Positions 1 through 7,153 of a stretch of 64,000 bases of DNA are shown piece by piece. Below the pieces are notes generated by a model. The model was not told where the DNA came from, did no database searches, and saw only the letters and a program-made list of their open reading frames with translations. Location: contig NZ_WBKO01000003.1 in NCBI RefSeq assembly GCF_032842345.1, positions 186,001 through 250,000 on the forward strand, given 5' to 3'. This DNA is from Methanoculleus caldifontis. GTDB lineage: Archaea > Halobacteriota > Methanomicrobia > Methanomicrobiales > Methanoculleaceae. The first letter of the stretch is position 1. Every line of letters begins with the position of its first letter. The translations under genes were made by a program, and so were the position numbers.

Positions 1-465
1 GCCACGCTCCTCTTCGCCGTCCCTATCCTGCCGGTATGGCTCCCGTCGGTCTTTGCCGTGGTGCTCGTGGTGGTGATCGCCATTCAGGTCGCCATCAGCA
101 TCCGCGAGCGGCAGTACTCCCTCCGCGACCTCGCGCTCTCGCAGGCGATCTTCAACACGCTCGCGTTCGTCTACGCCCGGGCGATCCTGTACGCCGTCTC
201 CGGCAAGGATCTCCCGTTCGTCGTGACACCCAAGGTGGCGGCGGGACCGGCCGGCCGGACGCCCCGCGTCAGGATCGCGCCGGTCCTCCTCGTGATCGCC
301 GCCATCCTGGTCTCGATGGCCGCCGCCATCCTCCGGCTCGCCGCCGGGGAGCCGGGAGCCGCATCGGTGATCCCGTTCTTCTGGGCCGGGTACACGCTCC
401 TCGTCCTCTCGTCGTTCCTGGTCGTCTGGCGGCGGGACGGGAGACGGGTGCCGGAGAGCGGGTGA
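1..465 (+). CDS. C-terminal part of a membrane glycosyltransferase (GT2, cellulose-synthase-like)
   Basis: The reading frame is open from the first base, so the gene begins upstream of the window. What remains is about 154 residues with three or four hydrophobic helices, separated by a cytoplasmic loop carrying the F-V-V-T-P-K segment typical of the C-terminal membrane part of processive GT2 enzymes. The catalytic domain (DxD, QxxRW) is outside the window, so sugar and product cannot be told. The family normally makes or exports polysaccharide across the cytoplasmic membrane. The family call rests on this tail only and is moderately secure. Confidence 0.6.
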   Translation, partial: ATLLFAVPILPVWLPSVFAVVLVVVIAIQVAISIRERQYSLRDLALSQAIFNTLAFVYARAILYAVSGKDLPFVVTPKVAAGPAGRTPRVRIAPVLLVIAAILVSMAAAILRLAAGEPGAASVIPFFWAGYTLLVLSSFLVVWRRDGRRVPESG

Positions 466-502
466 AGATCTGACGGGGCGTTGCCGGCGAAAAAAAGATG
501 GA

Positions 503-2545
503 TTATCTGAATCGCTGCCAGAGGATCCGGCCCATCACGCGGAAGGTGAAGTCGAGTTCCTCGAAGCTCGGGATCCCGTTCTCCTTGAGGACCTTGCGGC
601 CCCGTTCCATCGAGTCGCCGCCGAGCAGCGTCCCGACGATCATGTTCTCGGTCTTCTCCGAGAACCGGGTGATCTGGTTTGCGAGCTGCTCGGAGCCGAT
701 GACGAGGTTCGGGAACCCGACGACGAACGCGATGTCCCAGCAGTCCTGGTGCCTGGCGAGGATGCTGAACGTCTGCTCGAACCGCTTCTCGTTAGCGTCG
801 CCGAGGAGGTCGATCGGGTTGCCTTTGTTCCAGAACTCGGGCAGGAGTTCGTTGAGTTCTTTCAAGACATCCGGCGGCAGGGTGATGATGTCGATCCCGT
901 AGCGCTCGGCGTAGTCGGAGGAGAGCACCGCAAACCCGCCGGCGTTCGTGATCACGACCGCGCGCTTGCCCCGCGGGTAGCCCTTCGGGAGCGCGAGCAT
1001 CTCCGCGACCTGGAACGCTCCGGTCAGGGTGTGGACGGGGATCACGCCGGCCTCGCGGAAGGCTTCCATGTAGACGTCGTACGACCCGGAGAGGGAACCC
1101 GTATGGGACGAGGCTGCTGCCTGGCCTTTGGCGGAGGAGCCGGACTTGATCGCCACGACGGGCTTGGTCTTCGCGACCTCGCTGACCACCTTCATGAAGG
1201 TCTTGCCGTCCTGGACCTCCTCGATGTAGAGGATGATGCCCTTGGTCTTGGGGTCGCGCTCCACGAACCTGAGGTAGTCGATGAAGTTGAGGTCCGCCTG
1301 GTTACCCACCGAGACGACCGCCGAAAAGCCGATGTCCTGCTTGATGCTCCAGTCGACCACCGTGTTGACGATGGCGCCGCTCTGGGAGATGAAGGCGATG
1401 CTACCGGGTTTCGGGGACTCGTGGACGTAGGTGGTGTCGATGCCCTTGGGGGGGACGATCAGGCCGAGGCAGTTCGGACCTATGATCCGCGTGCCGTAAC
1501 CCTTTGCGATCTGGAGGACCCGGTCCTCGAGCGCCTTGCCTCCTTCGCCCATCTCCTTGAAACCGGCGGTGATGACGATCGCCATTGAGACGCCTTTCTG
1601 GCCGCACTCCTCGATGACGCTCGGCACGTGCTTTGCGGGGACGGTGATGACCGCCATGTCAACGGGGTTCGGGATATCGAGGATGGAGGGGTAGGCTTTG
1701 AGTCCCTGGACCTCGCCACGCTTGTTGTTGACGGGGTAGAGCTGTCCGGGGAAGTGGAGGAGGTTGTGCATCACGGCGTAACCCATCTTCTTGGGCTCCG
1801 ACGAGGCCCCGATGACCGCGATCGACCGGGGGGTGAAGTACTCGATCGGGACGAACGGCCGCTCTTTCACCGTCCGCTCGACCGCTTCGTCGTCGACGAA
1901 GATACGGGCGTCGACGATGCAGGCCCCCGACTCGTACAGCCTGACAGGGTTGATGTCGAACTCGACGACGTTGGTGTTCTCGGCGAAGAAGCAGTTGACC
2001 GCCCAGATGATCTTGACCAGGGTCTCCTCGTCACGGGGCTTCGTCCCGCGGTAGCCCTGGATCATCGGGTAGCCGTGGATCTCCCTGACCATCTGCCGGA
2101 TGTCCTCTTCGGAGACCGGGAGAATCCGCAGGGTGACGTCCTTCATCAGCTCGACGAGGGTGCCGCCCATACCGAAGGTGAGCACCTTCCCAAACGCCGG
2201 ATCGGTCTTCCCGCCGATGATCAGTTCGAGTCCCGGTGCCGCCTGCTGCTCGACGATGACGCCTTTGATCTCGGCGTCGGGGTTATACGCCTTCGCGTTC
2301 GAGACGATCTTCGCGAACGCCTCCTCAGCAGCCTGTTTTGAGGATATACTGACGATAACGCCGCCAGCATCGCTCTTGTGGATGATCTGGGGCGAATAGA
2401 TCTTCATGACGACCGGGAAGCCGATCTTCTCTGCCGCCTTGCCTGCTTCGGCAGGGGTCTGGACGATTGCGTGCTCCGGTACCGGGACACCGTACTGTTT
2501 CAGGAAGTCGTACGATTCAAACTCGCTCAGCATTCTCTTTGCCAT
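503..2545 (-). CDS. ADP-forming acetyl-CoA/acyl-CoA synthetase, fused beta-alpha subunits
   Basis: 680 residues. Residues about 1-215 form an ATP-grasp domain (the beta subunit) and about 230-680 hold the CoA-binding and succinyl-CoA-ligase-like domains (alpha). The motif SSHTGSLSG near residue 480 contains the histidine that is phosphorylated in this family, and GPNCLG and ISQSGA belong to the CoA-ligase fold. The enzyme interconverts acyl-CoA, ADP and Pi with acid, CoA and ATP. In a methanogen it could conserve energy from acetyl-CoA or aryl-acyl-CoA; the substrate is not readable from sequence. The ATG is preceded by GAGGCGA, and a TATA-like box lies about 130 bp upstream. It is monocistronic, convergent with the glycosyltransferase. 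Confidence 0.92.
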   Translation of the reverse strand: MAKRMLSEFESYDFLKQYGVPVPEHAIVQTPAEAGKAAEKIGFPVVMKIYSPQIIHKSDAGGVIVSISSKQAAEEAFAKIVSNAKAYNPDAEIKGVIVEQQAAPGLELIIGGKTDPAFGKVLTFGMGGTLVELMKDVTLRILPVSEEDIRQMVREIHGYPMIQGYRGTKPRDEETLVKIIWAVNCFFAENTNVVEFDINPVRLYESGACIVDARIFVDDEAVERTVKERPFVPIEYFTPRSIAVIGASSEPKKMGYAVMHNLLHFPGQLYPVNNKRGEVQGLKAYPSILDIPNPVDMAVITVPAKHVPSVIEECGQKGVSMAIVITAGFKEMGEGGKALEDRVLQIAKGYGTRIIGPNCLGLIVPPKGIDTTYVHESPKPGSIAFISQSGAIVNTVVDWSIKQDIGFSAVVSVGNQADLNFIDYLRFVERDPKTKGIILYIEEVQDGKTFMKVVSEVAKTKPVVAIKSGSSAKGQAAASSHTGSLSGSYDVYMEAFREAGVIPVHTLTGAFQVAEMLALPKGYPRGKRAVVITNAGGFAVLSSDYAERYGIDIITLPPDVLKELNELLPEFWNKGNPIDLLGDANEKRFEQTFSILARHQDCWDIAFVVGFPNLVIGSEQLANQITRFSEKTENMIVGTLLGGDSMERGRKVLKENGIPSFEELDFTFRVMGRILWQRFR

Positions 2546-3146
2546 GTTGTCGCCTCAAATTTGTAATCGAGCATCTCAATGTTACTGTGGTCACGTTCCT
2601 GACGGCTGAACCGTCTCCCGGAATCCCGGACCAGCAGGGCGGAATGAACCTTACAGCGTGGTCTCATATCGGTTTTATAGGTTTTGTAATGATTCAACAT
2701 GATAAATTCGCCAGAGGGGCCCTGCGACCTTCTGAACCCTCCCATTGATCTCCCCGGTCGTCCGAATTGCAGAGCAAAGGGACCATTTGCGGCCGCATGC
2801 GCAAGGGGGGCCGGGGTCGCCGCCGGAGATCGCCGGCCGGAACGGGTGCCGCAGACGCCGCTCAGGCTTGAGCGGGGCGGGGTGCGGGGTAATGTTTAAC
2901 CCGTCCGGAGCAGATTCAGAATGAAGACTCATGCCGGGGACGGCCTGCCGTGCCCGCTCTCCGGGGAGTGTTCCGGGACGGAGGCCTCCGGAGGGTCTGG
3001 CGGCCGCCGCCCGGAGCACCTCTTCCTCTGCTGTCTCTCTCACCGAACTGCCCGAAGCTCTCCTCCGGCTCTGCCGGGCGTAGCGCGGCACCGGAGGCCA
3101 AAGAACCGCCGGTACGAGTCAACAGGGGATGCACGGAGAGCCAGCC
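2546..3146. other. Long intergenic spacer between divergent genes
   Basis: About 600 bp separate the divergent acyl-CoA synthetase and helicase genes. The left 150 bp is AT-richer and holds the promoter of the synthetase. A short AT patch (ATGTTTAACC near 2892) is the only promoter-like site I see for the helicase. Open frames here overlap each other on both strands and match nothing I recognise, so I treat them as chance frames in GC-rich DNA. Confidence 0.5.
2673..2681 (-). promoter_or_regulatory. Putative TATA box of the acyl-CoA synthetase gene
   Basis: On the minus strand the sequence reads CTATAAAAC in a local AT-rich patch within a GC-rich spacer. Its place about 130 bp before the ATG implies a 5' leader of roughly 100 nt, long for an archaeal gene. 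Confidence 0.4.
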
Positions 3147-5771
3147 ATGCGACGGTTCCTGCCACACGAGATCGAATACCTCTCGGACCCCGACCGGTTC
3201 ACCTTCGACTCCTTCAAAAGAAGCGTCCTCGACCCGCTTCCGCCAGCCGCCGCGCTCGGCGTGGCGGACGAAGAGCTCCTGAACTACTACGAGAACGCTC
3301 TCCGTCAGGACGGCCGCTTCGTCCTCCGGCTGGACCCGAACGGCGATCACTACGAGCGCCTCGAGCGCTACGTCGCAGAGACCGCCTTCCTCCTCTTCTG
3401 GGGCCGGGACGGAGACGGACTCCCCGGTGAGAGGTTTGAGGAGTTCTCCCGGTTCCGCCACCTCTGCTACCGGACGCTCCATCCGTTTGCGGAGAGCCAG
3501 AAGGTTGCGGTCTTGAAGAAGATCGGCCTCGAGACCGGACTTCTTCCGGAGATCATCGACGAGGTCTCGACACTCTTTTCAGTCGGGAGCGGCCTCTTTG
3601 CGATGGAGCTCCTCGCCCGGCTCACGGAGACGGGAAGAGCCGACCGGTTCTCTGCACGGCTGGAGGAGGCCGACGCGCTTATGGACCTCGCCGCCCGGCC
3701 CGCTCTCCTCTGCCCCCTCTGGCCGCACCAGCAACGGGCGCTCGAGGCCTGGCTCCGTGCCGGCGGGAGGGGGATCCTCGAGATGGCGACGGCGAGCGGG
3801 AAGACCCTCGTCGGGCTTGCCGCCGCTTTGAAGCTCTACGAGGTCCACGGGCGGCTGGAGGTGCTGGTGCTCGCCCACTCCCGTGCCCTGCTGAACCAGT
3901 GGCGGCGGGAGGCCATGGAGAAGCTCGGCCTTGCCGGCAACCCCGGCGCCGATTATACGGTGCCGCTTGAGTACGGCGGCCGGTTCGTCCTCCGGTTCGA
4001 GACGCTCCAGAAAGTCTACCGCTCCCCGGACCGCTACCGGGTCGACCTCCTGATCGTCGACGAGGTGCACCACGGTGCCGGAATCCAGTTCCGGAAAGCC
4101 CTCGCCGTCGCCGCGAAGTGGAAGATGGGGCTCTCGGCGACGGTCGAGGGGGAGGAACGCCGCCAGCCGCTCGACCGCGCTCTCGGCCCGACGGTCTACA
4201 CCTACACCTTGAAGGATGCCCGCGAAGACGCGGTCGTCCCGTCGTTCTCCCTCCACCTCCACACGACCTACCTCGACGTGCGGGAGAACGAGGAGTTCCG
4301 GGAGATCTCGGAGCAGATCGTCCGGGAACTCGCCGTCATCAACGGCCGGCACCGGGATATCATCCGGCGGCTCTCCGGCTCCCGGTTCGACCGCTTTGCG
4401 AGCATAGCAGAGTTTGTCGGCCTGATGCGCCACCTCCGCTACCGGACGGCCGAGGTGCCGGAGGCGTGGTACCGGCTGATCGGCCTCGTCTACCGGCGCA
4501 GGATGATCATCCACCGGTCGGCCCCGAAGACGGGCCGGGCGATCGAGCTTGCCCGGCACCTCGGGACGACGAAGAAGTGCATCGTCTTCTCGATGGACAT
4601 CGCGACCTGCGAGGCCATCTACAGTGCGCTCGGCGAGACGGTGGAGGCCTACCGCGTCCACTCGGAGATGCCCCGGGCCGAGGTGCAGCGTTCCCTCAGC
4701 CGGTTTCGATCGGCGCGTTACGGCGTCCTGGTCGCGCCGAAGATGCTCGACGAGGGTATCGACGTCCCCGACGCGGAGATCGGGATCAACGTCGCGTCCT
4801 CAAAGACGCGGCTGCAGCTGGTGCAGCGCATGGGCCGGATCCTGCGGAAGCGGCCGGGAAAGGACCCGGTCTTTCACCACTTCGTCGCCCTGCCGCAGGC
4901 GTACGTCGAGGCGGAGGACGCGTTCGCCTACCAGGGCGATCTCGCCTGGATCCGCGACACCGCACTCCTCCTCGACATCCCGGTTCTGCAGACGCCCGAT
5001 GAGGACGACGGGCTTGCCGGGGTCTGCCGGAGGAGCGAAGCGGCCGTGCGCGACTACCTCCGGAGCCGGCGGCACGTCGTGGCGGACGACTTCGGCACGG
5101 TCAGGATCGATGCGATCCTGGAGTCGATCCCGGAGCGCCTCCGCCGTGACCTCGCCGCGTCGCTCGATTCGTGCCCGGGAGACCTCACCGACGAGGCGTG
5201 GGAGGCAGTGGTGCGGAGCGCCTGGCGCACCGGCGAGGCTCCGGGCCTTTGTGGCATGCACTGGCTCCTCGTCCTCGCCGGCCGCGACCCCCGGGCGCTT
5301 TCCGGGCTGCTCCTGACCGGCCTTGCGCCCGCTCCCGCGGCCGGCGCTCCTCCGGGCCGGATCCGGGCGGAATCCCTGGTGCCTCCCGGCCGCGAGCGTC
5401 CCGTGGAGGATACAGTCCGGGCACTCGCACGGGCGGCGGGGCCGGAGCAGGAGCGGGCCGCACGCCGCCGGCTCGCGGAGATCGGGTCGCCGGCTCTCCC
5501 GCTGCTGATACCGCTGCTCAAATCGCGAAACGACGAGGTTGTCCTCCGTGCAATCGGGGCGATGGAGGCGATCGGGGATCCGGCGGCAATCGACCTGCTC
5601 ATCCCCCATCTCTCCGACCGGCGTTACAGTGTTCGGGTGGGGGCGGCCCGGGCGCTCGGCCGGCTCGGCGATCCCCGCGCCCGCCTCGCGCTGATGCGGG
5701 CCTTGAAAGACCGGGAGCCGGAGGTGCGGAGGGCTGCGCGGGCGGCTCTCGACGCGATGGAAGGAAGGTAA
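3147..5771 (+). CDS. SF2 (XPB-like) DNA/RNA helicase with C-terminal HEAT repeats
   Basis: 874 residues from the chosen ATG, which follows GGAG at a normal distance; an in-frame ATG 18 bp upstream has no such site. After an unrecognised N-terminal region of about 190 residues come the helicase motifs: Q-like PHQQRAL, Walker A TASGKT, DEVH (motif II), GLSAT (III) and QRMGRILRK (VI), which resemble XPB/RAD25-type enzymes. The last 100 residues are three PBS-lyase-type HEAT repeats with the G-DPxA/VR pattern. Known family members translocate on nucleic acid using ATP; the HEAT part is likely a protein-binding platform. Substrate and role are unknown. It stands alone between divergent and convergent neighbours. 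Confidence 0.88.
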   Translation: MRRFLPHEIEYLSDPDRFTFDSFKRSVLDPLPPAAALGVADEELLNYYENALRQDGRFVLRLDPNGDHYERLERYVAETAFLLFWGRDGDGLPGERFEEFSRFRHLCYRTLHPFAESQKVAVLKKIGLETGLLPEIIDEVSTLFSVGSGLFAMELLARLTETGRADRFSARLEEADALMDLAARPALLCPLWPHQQRALEAWLRAGGRGILEMATASGKTLVGLAAALKLYEVHGRLEVLVLAHSRALLNQWRREAMEKLGLAGNPGADYTVPLEYGGRFVLRFETLQKVYRSPDRYRVDLLIVDEVHHGAGIQFRKALAVAAKWKMGLSATVEGEERRQPLDRALGPTVYTYTLKDAREDAVVPSFSLHLHTTYLDVRENEEFREISEQIVRELAVINGRHRDIIRRLSGSRFDRFASIAEFVGLMRHLRYRTAEVPEAWYRLIGLVYRRRMIIHRSAPKTGRAIELARHLGTTKKCIVFSMDIATCEAIYSALGETVEAYRVHSEMPRAEVQRSLSRFRSARYGVLVAPKMLDEGIDVPDAEIGINVASSKTRLQLVQRMGRILRKRPGKDPVFHHFVALPQAYVEAEDAFAYQGDLAWIRDTALLLDIPVLQTPDEDDGLAGVCRRSEAAVRDYLRSRRHVVADDFGTVRIDAILESIPERLRRDLAASLDSCPGDLTDEAWEAVVRSAWRTGEAPGLCGMHWLLVLAGRDPRALSGLLLTGLAPAPAAGAPPGRIRAESLVPPGRERPVEDTVRALARAAGPEQERAARRRLAEIGSPALPLLIPLLKSRNDEVVLRAIGAMEAIGDPAAIDLLIPHLSDRRYSVRVGAARALGRLGDPRARLALMRALKDREPEVRRAARAALDAMEGR

Positions 5772-5907
5772 GTTGCGAGATTCCCCGGTCGAGTGCCTCC
5801 CGGTGCTCCGGATTTGAGCCGATGGCGTAGACTGACCTGCCGTGCTGCTCCATACGCCGAAGGTCGCGTTCGGCGACCCCGTGGCGGGGCTCCTCGCCCG
5901 GACCTGA

Positions 5908-7146
5908 TCACGCCTTCTTCAGCGCAAAGCGGAACGCCGTCCCGCGGTCGGGATGCCCCGGCACCCGGTCCTCGATCCAGATCCTGCCACCGTAGCGCTG
6001 GATGAGGATCCGGACCAGGTAGAGCCCGAGCCCTTCGCCTTTGCCGTGCGCTTTCCCTCGCTCGAACCGGATGAAGAGCTTCTCCTTCACCTCATCGGGG
6101 ATACCCGGGCCGGTATCCTCGACCGAGACCAGCACCTCGCTGTCCTGCTCCCCGACCCGGACGGTGACCACGACGTCCGGCCCGCCGAACTTGACGGCGT
6201 TGCCGATGAGGTTGTTGAAGACGGTCGAGAGGAGACCGTCCGCCAGGACCTTGACCGGATAGCCCTGATAGCGGATCGACGCCTGGGGGAAAGTGCCGAT
6301 CTCGGTCCGGATGACCGCATCGAGGTTCACCGGCACCAGGCAGACGGTCTCCTGCTGCGTCCGCCGGATGGTGGCGACGGTCTTGAGGATCTCGCTGCTC
6401 CGCTCGATGCTGTCGTGCAGCTTCTCTGCATATGTCCTCAGGTCGCCTGTCGCCAGGTCGATCAGGAGATCGGCGTACATGCCTGAAACGCTGTTTGCGT
6501 TCCGGACATCGTGGGTCATGATGTCGAGATAGAGGTGCGCCTCGTTTCGTGCCGCCTCGACCTCCCGATTGAGCCGGACAAGGTCGTCGGTGCGGCGCAT
6601 GAGCGCTTCTTCCGCCTGCTTTCGCCCGGTGATGTCGATCAGGGCGGCCCGGAACGTCTGCCCCTCCGCGGCCTTCCCCTCTACGAGGACCCAGGTGGAC
6701 TCGTGTTCCCGCGTCGCCCTGAGCCGCACCACGACTGTCTCTTTCCCCCCGGCCGCGAGCACCCGGTCACGGAACGCGATGAAGTCCGGGATACTCTCCC
6801 GTTCCAGGAAGTACTGGAACCGCTGATTTACAAGGGATGCCCGGGGCTCCCCGAGGAGTGAAGCGGCCATCAGGTTTGTCTCACGGATCTGCCCGTCTGC
6901 ATTCAGGGTGATGTAGCCGATGGGGGCGAAGTCGTAGAGGTCGCGGTACTTCTCTTCGGAGATCTGCAGGTTATGCTGCAACTCCCGCAGCGCCTCGTTC
7001 TGGAGTTCGAGCTCGACCTGGTGCACCTCGAGCTCGTTACAGAGTCTTCGCACGTCCTGCTCCGGAAGATGTGCGGTGCGCTCTCTCTTTCGCGCTTCTT
7101 CCTCCGCGCGTTGTCGAAGGTCCGGGTCCGGGTCGGGGTTCTGCAT
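5908..7146 (-). CDS. PAS-domain sensor histidine kinase
   Basis: 412 residues from an ATG that lies 8 bp after the stop of the upstream CheB-CheR gene; a GTG at 7188 is possible but would overlap it. An N-terminal coiled coil is followed by a PAS domain (about 70-190) and a kinase core. The phospho-acceptor is the His of MTHDVRN; FNNLIGNAVKF is the N box, VEDTGPGI the G1 box and GEGLGLYLV the G2 box. No transmembrane helix is visible, so it is probably cytosolic. It should autophosphorylate in response to the PAS ligand. No response regulator is encoded nearby. Confidence 0.88.
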   Translation of the reverse strand: MQNPDPDPDLRQRAEEEARKRERTAHLPEQDVRRLCNELEVHQVELELQNEALRELQHNLQISEEKYRDLYDFAPIGYITLNADGQIRETNLMAASLLGEPRASLVNQRFQYFLERESIPDFIAFRDRVLAAGGKETVVVRLRATREHESTWVLVEGKAAEGQTFRAALIDITGRKQAEEALMRRTDDLVRLNREVEAARNEAHLYLDIMTHDVRNANSVSGMYADLLIDLATGDLRTYAEKLHDSIERSSEILKTVATIRRTQQETVCLVPVNLDAVIRTEIGTFPQASIRYQGYPVKVLADGLLSTVFNNLIGNAVKFGGPDVVVTVRVGEQDSEVLVSVEDTGPGIPDEVKEKLFIRFERGKAHGKGEGLGLYLVRILIQRYGGRIWIEDRVPGHPDRGTAFRFALKKA

Positions 7147-7153
7147 GGTACTG

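Noticed and set aside
749-1588. Plus-strand 279-residue frame opposite the acyl-CoA synthetase
   Set aside because: Antisense shadow of a well-supported gene; acidic, low-complexity composition typical of reverse frames.
5850-5890. GGTCGC-GTTCG-GCGACC hairpin between the helicase and kinase genes
   Set aside because: A 6-bp stem in GC-rich DNA at a convergent junction; too weak to call a terminator.
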